From NCBI GenBank assembly GCA_017935625.1, contig JAGBHC010000015.1, positions 93,121 to 157,120 on the forward strand: a stretch of 64,000 bases of DNA, given 5' to 3'. Positions within the stretch are counted from its first letter, which is position 1. Each line of letters opens with the position of its first letter. The position numbers and the translations under genes were made by a program. Positions 45,942 to 53,640 of this stretch are shown in pieces. The notes below the pieces were generated by a model. The model saw nothing but the letters and a program-made list of their open reading frames with translations. It was not told the origin of the DNA and searched no databases. The stretch is from Rikenellaceae bacterium. GTDB lineage: Bacteria; Bacteroidota; Bacteroidia; Bacteroidales; Rikenellaceae.

Positions 45942-46539
45942 CCGGCGCAGCGCATACAAAGTGGTGGTGGTCGAACCCTCGGCCATCGTCTCGGAGGGGC
46001 TCCGGACACTGATTGCCGCAAACAGCGAGTTCAAGGTCGCGGAGCCGGACCCCCGCGACTGCCGCACCGTCATGGAGCGGCTGCCGCTGCTGGCGCCCGA
46101 CATTCTGGTGATAAATCCCCAGGCCATCGATTTCGTCCACCGCCGGGCCCTGCGCAAAGCCTTTCCGGCGCTGCAACAGACGGCTCTGGTGGCCGTCGTC
46201 CACTCCGTCTTCGAGGAGGAGACCCTGCGCGAATTCGATGCGACGATAAACATCTACGACCCGGCCCCGCAGCTAAGGCGCAAGCTGCACCAGGCCCTCG
46301 AACAGCGCGACACGACCCGCCAGAACGAAAATTACGAACTCTCGGAGCGCGAACGCGAGATTCTGATATCCATCGCCCGGGGCATGACCAACAAAGAGAT
46401 AGCCGACAAACACAACATTTCGATACACACCGTCATATCGCACCGCAAGAACATCACCCGCAAAACCGGCATCAAGAGCATCGCCGGTCTGACGGTCTAT
46501 GCGATGCTGAACAACATGATTGACCAGTCGGAGCTCTGA
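45934..46539 (+). CDS. LuxR-type response regulator with degenerate receiver
   Basis: 201 residues. The N-terminal part folds like a receiver (YKVVVVEPSAIVSEGLRTLI ... PDILVINPQAIDFV). It lacks the acidic pair after the first strand (EPS instead of DD) and the phospho-acceptor Asp (INP), so it is probably not phosphorylated. The C-terminal LuxR helix-turn-helix is intact (LSEREREILISIARGMTNKEIADKHNISIHTVISHRKNI). Coupled to the upstream hemerythrin protein, which may supply the signal (O2, NO or iron) by direct contact; this is inference. A terminator follows. Confidence 0.9.
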   Translation: MSDRRSAYKVVVVEPSAIVSEGLRTLIAANSEFKVAEPDPRDCRTVMERLPLLAPDILVINPQAIDFVHRRALRKAFPALQQTALVAVVHSVFEEETLREFDATINIYDPAPQLRRKLHQALEQRDTTRQNENYELSEREREILISIARGMTNKEIADKHNISIHTVISHRKNITRKTGIKSIAGLTVYAMLNNMIDQSEL

Positions 46540-46671
46540 AAAGCTCCGCAGCCAATCGCAGTCGAGGACGAGGTTCCCGCCGCACCACCCCCTGCGGGCG
46601 ACGCGGCGACCGGCACAAGGGATACACGGTCAGCGAACTTCGCGCCTTATTTTTCATAATCAATTAAGTGT

Positions 46672-46704
46672 CACGGGGCCTGTTACGCAGGCCCCGTGTT
46701 GTTG
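46672..46704 (+). terminator. terminator of the hemerythrin-LuxR operon
   Basis: An 11-bp stem CACGGGGCCTG / CAGGCCCCGTG is followed by TTGTTG, about 130 bp behind the LuxR stop. Confidence 0.65.
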
Positions 46705-47182
46705 TCCGCTGCGGAACCGTTGTCGCGGGGCAGTGCGGAGGGCATGCATACTGCGGAGTGCGACCGTCCACAGCAGGACCCATGCGCAGGGCTGTGCGTG
46801 CTGAGGACAGCGCGGGGTGTGCGGGACATATATAGGGAGCATGCAGAAGGGCGTGCGGGAATGCGAGGGTCGTGCGGGGGTCGTATATATTCCAAGGTCG
46901 AATGCCGGCCGCGACGAAGCCCATATCGCAAAACTATACATGTTGCGGACAGCGCGGGGTGTGCGGGACATATATAGGGAGCATGCAGAAGGGCGTGCGG
47001 GAATGCGAGGGTCGTGCGGGGGTCGTGTATATTCCAAGGTCGAATGCCGGCCGCGGCAGTCGGGCACTGTTTTTGCTTCCCCGACACAGAACCCCGGCAT
47101 CGGAGAAGCGCCCTTTCCTCCGCGCATCAGGCGGCCGTTCCCGTCACCCCATCCGCTGCCGGACCTAAAACCGGATATCGCT
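46705..47182. other. intergenic region dominated by a direct repeat
   Basis: About 480 bp between the terminator and the hydrolase gene. It contains the 109-bp repeat pair listed below and no credible gene. Open frames through it repeat the same residues and appear non-coding. Confidence 0.65.
46805..47055. repeat. 109-bp direct repeat, two nearly identical copies
   Basis: Copies at 46805-46913 and 46947-47055, offset 142 bp, differ at one position (CGTATATATT against CGTGTATATT). Both run from GGACAGCGCGGGGTGTGCGG to GAATGCCGGCCGCG. A 33-bp unique piece separates them. Confidence 0.93.
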
Positions 47183-48169
47183 ATGACACACCACGAAAAG
47201 CCCCTCGATTTCCTCGCCGACGACCACCTCGACCGGGGAACCAAAGAGTTTCTGAAAATCCTCAATGCGAGCGACACGCCCGTCGAATCGCTTCCGCCGC
47301 AAAAGGCTCGCGAAGTGCTCGCCGGGGCGCAGGCCTCGGTGAAGACCGAACTTTCGGGCATCGAAGAGACCCGCTGCGAAATCTCCGCCTCGGGCATGAC
47401 CGTTCCGCTGGACATCGTCCGTCCCGAACGGGCCGAAGGCCGTCTGCCCTTCTTCGTCTTCCTGCACGGCGGAGGCTGGGTGCTGGGCGACTACCCCACC
47501 CACCGCCGGCTGGTCCGCGACCTGGTGGTGGAGTCGGGCTGTGCCGCCGTCTTCATCAACTACACCCCCTCGCCCGAAGCCCGCTACCCGCAGGCGCTCC
47601 ACGAAATCTACGCAGCCGTGGAGTGGCTCGCCGACAAGGGAGGCCGAATCGGCGTAGAGAGCAGCCGCATGGCCATCGCCGGCAACAGCGTGGGCGGCAA
47701 CATGGCCATCGCCACCGCCCTGCGGGCCAAACTCGAACACGGTCCCCATCTGCGGGCCATGCTGCTGCTGTGGCCCGTGACCGACGCCACCTTCGACTGG
47801 GAGTCCTACCGTCTCTACGGCCGCGAGCGGTTCCTCACCGAATCGCTCATGCGATGGATGTTCGACCAGTACACCACCGACGCCGAGGCCCGCAGGCAGA
47901 TATACCTCTCGCCGCTGCAAGCCTCCGCCGGACAGCTCGCAGGACTGCCGCCCACCCTCATCGAGGTGGCCGAAAACGACATCCTGCGCGACCAGGCCGA
48001 AGCCTTCGGACGCAAACTCGACCAGGCGGGCGTGGATGTCACCACCATCCGCTACAACGGCACCATACACGACTGGGGCATGCTCAACGGCCTGGCCTCG
48101 CTGCCCGTCACCCGCAGCCTGATTCTCAACTCGGCCGCCATGCTCCGCTACCACCTGCTGGAGCGCTGA
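47183..48169 (+). CDS. alpha/beta hydrolase, HSL-like esterase
   Basis: 328 residues of the alpha/beta hydrolase-3 (hormone-sensitive lipase-like) family. The oxyanion-hole motif HGGGW, the nucleophile elbow GNSVGG (catalytic Ser), the Asp in VAENDILRDQAE and the His in GTIHDWGML give a complete triad. An N-terminal cap (residues 1-70) precedes the core. No signal peptide, so probably a cytoplasmic carboxylesterase; the substrate is unknown. The ATG at 47183 is the first plausible start after the repeat region. Confidence 0.9.
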   Translation: MTHHEKPLDFLADDHLDRGTKEFLKILNASDTPVESLPPQKAREVLAGAQASVKTELSGIEETRCEISASGMTVPLDIVRPERAEGRLPFFVFLHGGGWVLGDYPTHRRLVRDLVVESGCAAVFINYTPSPEARYPQALHEIYAAVEWLADKGGRIGVESSRMAIAGNSVGGNMAIATALRAKLEHGPHLRAMLLLWPVTDATFDWESYRLYGRERFLTESLMRWMFDQYTTDAEARRQIYLSPLQASAGQLAGLPPTLIEVAENDILRDQAEAFGRKLDQAGVDVTTIRYNGTIHDWGMLNGLASLPVTRSLILNSAAMLRYHLLER

Positions 48170-48472
48170 CGCCCCGCCCCGCAGGCGGGCTCCGCACGAC
48201 GGCGACCGCTTTGGTACGGAGTTTGCGAACAGGGGGAGAATGAGAACGACACGATGCGACCTCGGCCCGAGTGCCGGAGCCACCCGCCCCGACACCCGGC
48301 CGACGAGCAAACTTCGACATCGGTCCGTCCCGCGGCGGACCGTTCGGATGGAAACCGGATATGGAACGGACACCCGCCGGGGCGTCCAAACGTGAGTCCG
48401 ACGGGTTTCGTACCCGGTTCACACCCGATAAAACAAAAAATTACCGTTTCGCCGGACTCGCATTTGTACCTT
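48170..48472. other. intergenic spacer, nothing recognised
   Basis: About 300 bp between the hydrolase and lipoprotein genes without a supported feature. The sequence TACCTTATG at its right end overlaps the next start. Confidence 0.5.
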
Positions 48473-49039
48473 ATGATTAAAAAAATTCTACTCTTTTTGA
48501 CCGTAGCCATCGCAGCGCTGGCAGCCGGATGTTCCCAAAGCCGCGAATGGACCCGCGAGCAGCGCAGGGAGATGAAGGAGAATCTGCGGCAGTACCGCAA
48601 CATGGTCTACCTCGAAAACATGAACGACTCGGAATTCGGTCTGTTCACCGACGACGTGGCCGCTTCGCTGGAAGGCATGTATCCCGTCTACGCCACCTTC
48701 ATCGCCATCCCCAACGTGAACGACACCATCACGGCCGTCGTGGTCACCACCATCGTTTCGGACATCAATGCCGACGCACGCAACATGCGTTACCTGTTCC
48801 CCTACGAAAATCTGGTAGCCGACAGCATCCTGCCCGCAGGCATGTCGCACAAACAGCTCCGGGCCTACTACAAGTGCGTAGCCGACCAGATAAACGCCAA
48901 CTACAACTCGCTGGCTTCGTTCCTCAACGCCTACGAGAGCAACCGCATCGACACCACCGTCATGGGTCAGAGTCTGCGCTACTGCGCCGGCAGCGACGTG
49001 CTGATTACCGTCGAGGAGACCGAAATCATCACCGACTAA
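48473..49039 (+). CDS. small lipoprotein of unknown function
   Basis: 188 residues. A lipoprotein signal (MIKKILLFLTVAIAALAAGC) is followed by a helical segment (SREWTREQRREMKENLRQYRNMVYLENM) and a mixed domain (LEGMYPVYATFIAIPNVNDTITAVVVTTIVSDINADARNMRYLFPYENLVADSILPAGM). I recognise no named domain. It is anchored in a membrane by its N-terminal Cys. It ends in front of a terminator and is probably a single-gene unit. Confidence 0.75.
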   Translation: MIKKILLFLTVAIAALAAGCSQSREWTREQRREMKENLRQYRNMVYLENMNDSEFGLFTDDVAASLEGMYPVYATFIAIPNVNDTITAVVVTTIVSDINADARNMRYLFPYENLVADSILPAGMSHKQLRAYYKCVADQINANYNSLASFLNAYESNRIDTTVMGQSLRYCAGSDVLITVEETEIITD

Positions 49040-49061
49040 CCGCGTCCGGCCGAATACTTCG

Positions 49062-49100
49062 CAGGCCGTCCGGAAATCTTTCCGGGCGGCCTGTCCGTTT
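49062..49100 (+). terminator. terminator behind the small lipoprotein gene
   Basis: AGGCCGTCCGGAAA pairs with TTTCCGGGCGGCCT (one mismatch) and is followed by GTCCGTTTT. Confidence 0.75.
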
Positions 49101-49200
49101 TCATGTCAGCACTTTCTTCGCGGAAACAGAATCTTCTTCCGCAATTTTTCCTACCTTTGCATAAAGGGGCATCCGCCCTCCGCATCCGAAAACCGACCCG

Positions 49201-49989
49201 ATGAAACCGAAGAACCTTTTCAGACTCTACGCCGACGCCGTCGAAAGACTCGACAGAAGATGGTTCGGGAAATCCATCCCCGACTATAAGACCGACATAG
49301 CCGCCCGCGCGATACCCCAATCGGCAATCGGCATCCTAATCGTTCTTTTCGTCGCATGCAGCTGCGAACCCGTGGGGCTAATTCCGACAATGGAAATTCT
49401 GCTCGAGTCGGCCGTCATCGTTCTGTGCGTCTCGAATGTCGCGGCCACCGTCTGGCACTCCCGTACCGGCACCCGCAAGCTGCTCGGTGCAGGCGAATGG
49501 CTCTTGCCCCTCGCAGCGGGAATCCTCTACACCCTGGCAGTCCGCCGCTCGTTCTTCCTCTACGAATTTCTGCTCAACGGCGGAAATTTCAGCGGCATAC
49601 ACGATTACGCCATACTCCCCAAAATTTTACGCATCGCCTGCATCGGAATCTGGCTCCATCACCTCTGCCGCCATGCGCCCGCTCTCCCCGGCTGGAGGCA
49701 GCGCTTGCTCTATGCCCTCTTTTCGTGGGTAACACTGGTGGCCGGCACCCAGCTTTTCGGCATTGCGATGGTATTCGGCTACCTGCTCTATCTGGTCGGA
49801 TGGGGTGTCGGCTGGCTACTTTTCATCCTCTTCTTCAGCGGCAAGGGCCGCAAGAGGTCCTCCTATGAACTCGAAGACGGCACCCGGGTGGAAAAGCGGA
49901 CCGGACTCTTCGGCGACGAATCGTACCGCGGCTCCGACGGTTCGGACTACACCACCTCCGACGGTGGAGAAACTTTCTCGAAACGATAA
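49201..49989 (+). CDS. multi-pass membrane protein of unknown function
   Basis: 262 residues with about five or six hydrophobic segments (SAIGILIVLFVACS, ILLESAVIVLCVSNVAATV, WLLPLAAGILYTLAV, ILRIACIGIWLHHLC, LLYALFSWVTLVAGTQLFGIAMVFGYLLYLVGWGVGWLLFILFF). A short soluble tail rich in Gly, Ser and Asp follows (SYRGSDGSDYTTSDGGETFS). No family was recognised. A -7-like TACCTTTG lies at 49152-49159, 42 bp before the start. Confidence 0.7.
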   Translation: MKPKNLFRLYADAVERLDRRWFGKSIPDYKTDIAARAIPQSAIGILIVLFVACSCEPVGLIPTMEILLESAVIVLCVSNVAATVWHSRTGTRKLLGAGEWLLPLAAGILYTLAVRRSFFLYEFLLNGGNFSGIHDYAILPKILRIACIGIWLHHLCRHAPALPGWRQRLLYALFSWVTLVAGTQLFGIAMVFGYLLYLVGWGVGWLLFILFFSGKGRKRSSYELEDGTRVEKRTGLFGDESYRGSDGSDYTTSDGGETFSKR

Positions 49990-50025
49990 GCCTCAGGCAT
50001 ACCCGGCCTACCTACCGAAAAGCGA

Positions 50026-50050
50026 TTAGCCGGAAAAATTCCGGCTAATG
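50026..50050. terminator. hairpin between convergent genes
   Basis: ATTAGCCGGAA / TTCCGGCTAAT with a three-base loop: a perfect 11-bp stem. It lies between the membrane protein gene (plus) and the SDR gene (minus). There is no T-run on the plus strand, so its terminator role is tentative. Confidence 0.5.
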
Positions 50051-50179
50051 CGTAAGTATCGAACCTCCCGCTCCCCTTTCGACAGATGCAGCCGCCGGCC
50101 GCCTGTCCGGTCCGGACGCTGCCGGCCCGCGGGTCACGGATTTTCGGGCGAAAAGGAACGAAGCTGCCGTCCGCGCGCC

Positions 50180-50992
50180 CTACTTGAAGGGCGAATCGGG
50201 CTCCTTGGCCATGTGATTGTAGAAGAGACGGTCGAGCAGCGCCGGAGCGAACTTCTTGATTATCCAGGTGGCACGGCCGTCGAACTCCATGAGCAGATAC
50301 CGCGTCCGGCGCCCCACTCCCTTGGCGATGCGGCGGGCCACTTCGGCGGCGGTCATCATCTTGCCCTCGTCGCGCGGGGTCTCGCCCTGCCGGCTTCCGT
50401 CGGCCGTGAGCGCCGAGAAGCGGACGTTGGAGGCGGTGAAACCGGGGGCGGCAATCATCACGTGCACCCCTTTCTTGAGATTCTCGATACGGAGCGTCTC
50501 CAGGAATCCGGTCATGGCGAACTTCGAGGCCGAATAGCCCGTGCGTCCGGGCAGTCCGTGCAGACCGGCCACCGACGACACGCCCACAATCGAGCCGCGG
50601 CTCTTCTGGATGTAAGGCAGCGCCGGCTTCACGCAATTGACCGTGCCCCAGAAGTTCACGTCCATCAGCCGGTGCAGCACGCCGAGCTCCACATCGTCGA
50701 ACAGCGCCCGCATCGAGATGCCGGCATTGCAAATCAGCACGTCCACCCCGCCGAAACGTTCGACGGCGGTCTCTATCAGCCGGCGGCAATCCTCCTCGCG
50801 CGTGACGTCCGTGGCGCACCACGCAGCCCGGCCGCCCTGCTCTTCGATACGGCGGCACAGCGCCTCCAGTTTGTCGGCGCCGCGCGCACCGAGCACCACC
50901 CGGGCTCCGCGACCCGCGAACTCCCATGCCAGCGCCTCGCCGATTCCCGACGACGCACCGGTTATAACCACTACTTTGTCCTTGAAATTCAT
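50180..50992 (-). CDS. short-chain dehydrogenase/reductase
   Basis: 270-residue SDR oxidoreductase. The cofactor motif TGASSGIG, the structural motif CNAG, and the catalytic Ser (VGVSSVAG) and YSASK motif are all present. Arg residues after the second strand (GARGADK) suggest NADP(H) but do not prove it. The C-terminal extension (RYLLMEFDGRATWIIKKFAPALLDRLFYNHMAK) resembles membrane-associated DHRS7-like SDRs. The substrate is unknown. It lies 12 bp behind the MBL-fold gene. Confidence 0.92.
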   Translation of the reverse strand: MNFKDKVVVITGASSGIGEALAWEFAGRGARVVLGARGADKLEALCRRIEEQGGRAAWCATDVTREEDCRRLIETAVERFGGVDVLICNAGISMRALFDDVELGVLHRLMDVNFWGTVNCVKPALPYIQKSRGSIVGVSSVAGLHGLPGRTGYSASKFAMTGFLETLRIENLKKGVHVMIAAPGFTASNVRFSALTADGSRQGETPRDEGKMMTAAEVARRIAKGVGRRTRYLLMEFDGRATWIIKKFAPALLDRLFYNHMAKEPDSPFK

Positions 50993-51004
50993 ATCTTCCT
51001 TTCT

Positions 51005-51820
51005 CTATTTTTCGTCATGCAATACCGTATCCGCATCGGAGGTCTCGACCCTCAGGCCGTCGTAGGCCAGCCACACGGTGCGATTGAGTTCGCAGCTCTG
51101 TATCTCCTGCTCCACGCTCCCGTGACGCCCCATCTGATGCGACATGTGCGTGAAATAGGTCCTTTCAGGCCCCACCAGCCAACGCAGGTGCAGCGCCTCG
51201 TCGATGTTGAAGTGCGAATAGTGCCACTCGCGGCGCAGGGCATTGACCACCAATATCTCCACGCCCTTGAGTTTTTCGACCTCCCGGGGGGTTATCTCCT
51301 TGAAATCGGTCAGATAGGCGATTTTCCCTATCCGGTAGCCGACCACCGGCATCTGCAGATGCAGCCCCTGCACCGGCACAATCTCCACCCCCTTGACCGT
51401 AAAGGGCCGTGCCGGGTCGATTTCGCGCAACTCGATGTCCGGCACCCCCGGATAGCGGTTTTCGCCGAAGGCATAGTCGTACTCCACCCGCACCCGGTCC
51501 AGCGTGGGACGGGTGCCGTAGATATCGATGCTCCGGCGCCGGGTGTAGTTGAACGCCCGCACGTCGTCGATGCCTCCGATATGGTCCTTATGGCTGTGGG
51601 TCAGCAGAATGGCATCCACATCGTCCACCCCGGCACGCAGCATCTGCTGCCGGAAGTCGGGCCCGGCATCGATAACCAGGCTCACCCCCTCGTGTTCGAC
51701 CCATACCGAAGAGCGCAACCGTTTGTCGCGCGGGTCGTCGGAGCGGCACACCCAACAGCCGCACGAAATGACCGGCACTCCCTGCGAAGTACCCGTGCCG
51801 AGAAATGTAAGTCGAGTCAT
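51005..51820 (-). CDS. MBL-fold metallohydrolase (PhnP-like)
   Basis: 271 residues of the metallo-beta-lactamase fold. The metal motif THSHKDHIGG is complete. Further ligands are VIDAGPDF, LTDFKEIT and the C-terminal SHQMGRHG region. The N-terminal LGTGTSQGVPVISCGCWVC is characteristic of the PhnP/lipB-associated phosphodiesterase group, with cysteines that may bind a structural zinc. It is likely a cyclic phosphodiester or nuclease-type hydrolase; the substrate is not known. Same strand and close to the SDR gene, so the two are probably co-transcribed. Confidence 0.9.
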   Translation of the reverse strand: MTRLTFLGTGTSQGVPVISCGCWVCRSDDPRDKRLRSSVWVEHEGVSLVIDAGPDFRQQMLRAGVDDVDAILLTHSHKDHIGGIDDVRAFNYTRRRSIDIYGTRPTLDRVRVEYDYAFGENRYPGVPDIELREIDPARPFTVKGVEIVPVQGLHLQMPVVGYRIGKIAYLTDFKEITPREVEKLKGVEILVVNALRREWHYSHFNIDEALHLRWLVGPERTYFTHMSHQMGRHGSVEQEIQSCELNRTVWLAYDGLRVETSDADTVLHDEK

Positions 51821-51891
51821 AAGGCGTCAGTCGTAAAGTTTTCGATGTTCAAAAGTAGTCAAAAAAGTCGAATTGCGAAACACCCTGCTGC

Positions 51892-51940
51892 GAAAAACGG
51901 CCGGGAGTGCACGGAACCTGTCGTTCCCCCTCCCGGCCGT
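51892..51940 (-). terminator. terminator of the peptide transporter gene
   Basis: Stem ACGGCCGGGAG / CTCCCGGCCGT with an inner GGAAC/GTTCC pair, followed on the minus strand by five Ts. Confidence 0.82.
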
Positions 51941-51974
51941 AATCCCAATTACGGACAATGGTCGATGTCCGCCG

Positions 51975-53477
51975 TTATTTGGTCACGCGCTCCAGCCAGC
52001 GTACCATCGCCAGCATGGTGCCCATCGAGATGGCGCACACCACCACGAAGACCGTCCAGGTGGTGGTCATCGAGCAGTGCTTGTACATGATGGGACCCAG
52101 GAAGAGCAGCGAGTTGCCGATGGCCGTAGCGCCCAGCCAGCACCCCTGCATCAGGCCCTGCAGCTTGGCGGGAGCCACCTTCGAAACGAACGAAAGGCCC
52201 AGCGGCGAGATGAAGAGCTCGGCCACGGTGAGTATGAAGTAGACGGCGATGAGCAGCCACGGCGTCACGCGCTCGGCGGCGGTCAGACCGCCCTGAGCCA
52301 TCACCTCCGAATAGCGGGGCAGACCCATCGAACCGATGACCATCAACACGTAGGCGAAAGCCGCGATGCCCATGCCGATGGCGATTTTCATCGGGGTGGA
52401 AGGCTCCCTGTCCTTTTTCCTCATCATCGAGAAGAGGCCGATGACGAGCGGAGTGAGGAACACCACGAAGAAGGGGTTCATCGACTGGAATATCTCGGCC
52501 GAAACCGGCATGCCGAAAATTTCGAGACGGGTGTAGTCGGTCGCAAAGAGAGTGAGCGACAGACCGTTCTGGTGGAACGAGAACCAGAAGAAGATAACCA
52601 CGGCGAACACGGCGAACAGGGCCAGCAGACGCTGTTTGATTTCCCGGGCGTCCTGCTGCAGTTCGGCCTTGGAAGCGGTCGCGGCCACGCTCTTCTCCCG
52701 GGCTGCGGGGTCGGGCAGTTTCTTCTTATTGACCACGAAGATGGTGAGCGAAATGAGCATCGCCACGATGGCCACGCCGAAGGCATAGTGGAAACCGGTG
52801 TTGAAAGTCTCCAGATACTCCTTGGCGAAGACGCCCAGGTCGGAGGGCGCACCGTTGAGACTCACCTCTTTGGCCAGCTCGGTGAAGCGTCCGTCCATCA
52901 CCTCCTGCGACATGGTGCCGTTGTTGAACGAATGGCAGAGGGCCGACAAATCGGAGTTGTAGGCGAAGCCGTGGCTGCGGAGCCACCAGTTGCGCACCGC
53001 AATGGCTGCGGGGGGAGCGAACATGCCGCCGATGTTGATGAACATGTAGAATATCTGGAAGCCCGTGTCGCGCATCTTGGCATAGGTCTCGTTGTCGTAG
53101 AGCTGACCGACCAGGGCCTGAAGATTGCCCTTGAACAATCCGTTACCGAGCGCGATGACCATGAGCGAACCGACGATAACGGTCTTGGATTCGATGGTGG
53201 GTATCATCAGCAACACATAACCGAGCGTCATCACCAGAATACCGGTGATGATGGTACCTTTGTAGTTACGGGTGCGGTCGGCGATGAAACCGCCGGCCAG
53301 AGCCAGAATGTAGATGGATGTGTAGAAGAACGAGTAGATTTTGCCTGCGCTCTCGCCGTCGATGCCGAACTTCGACATGAGAAACAGCGTCAGGATGGCC
53401 ATCATCGTGTAGAATCCGAACCTCTCGCCCATGTTGGCCAGCGCCGCGGCAATTAATCCTTTGGGTTGTTTTAGCAT
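51975..53477 (-). CDS. POT/PTR2-family proton-dependent oligopeptide transporter
   Basis: 500-residue MFS protein with about 12-14 membrane segments. The proton-coupling signature ExxERFxxY is present in the form NMGERFGFYTMMAILTLFL. The second signature region reads FYTSIYILALAGGFIADR. It imports di- and tripeptides with protons. Charged loops with KKLPDPAAREKSVAATASKAELQQDAREIK mark the central cytoplasmic linker. Divergent from glgB, and it ends in a strong terminator. Confidence 0.93.
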   Translation of the reverse strand: MLKQPKGLIAAALANMGERFGFYTMMAILTLFLMSKFGIDGESAGKIYSFFYTSIYILALAGGFIADRTRNYKGTIITGILVMTLGYVLLMIPTIESKTVIVGSLMVIALGNGLFKGNLQALVGQLYDNETYAKMRDTGFQIFYMFINIGGMFAPPAAIAVRNWWLRSHGFAYNSDLSALCHSFNNGTMSQEVMDGRFTELAKEVSLNGAPSDLGVFAKEYLETFNTGFHYAFGVAIVAMLISLTIFVVNKKKLPDPAAREKSVAATASKAELQQDAREIKQRLLALFAVFAVVIFFWFSFHQNGLSLTLFATDYTRLEIFGMPVSAEIFQSMNPFFVVFLTPLVIGLFSMMRKKDREPSTPMKIAIGMGIAAFAYVLMVIGSMGLPRYSEVMAQGGLTAAERVTPWLLIAVYFILTVAELFISPLGLSFVSKVAPAKLQGLMQGCWLGATAIGNSLLFLGPIMYKHCSMTTTWTVFVVVCAISMGTMLAMVRWLERVTK

Positions 53478-53580
53478 AGTCGTTTAAAATTAGTTATGTG
53501 GTACGATAATGAAAATTCGAAACAAAAGTCCCCTTTTCGGGCCGACCGAGGACAAATATACGAAATATTTTGAAAAACGC

Positions 53581-53611
53581 TTGTCCGACCCGATATTTTT
53601 GTCTATCTTTC
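53581..53611 (+). promoter_or_regulatory. glgB promoter
   Basis: TTG (53581-53583), a 20-bp spacer and TATCTTTC (53604-53611), one base off the -7 consensus, 30 bp before the ATG. Confidence 0.6.
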
Positions 53612-53640
53612 ACTATCGAATTTTACCCGACACACGACTT

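Noticed and set aside
46660..47415. 251-codon minus-strand frame over the 109-bp repeats
   Set aside because: The translation simply repeats itself with the DNA and runs into the antisense of the esterase gene.
51897..51940. inverted repeats here as a second invertible element
   Set aside because: Arms are separated by only about 22 bp, contain no promoter and are followed by a T-run, so this is a terminator.
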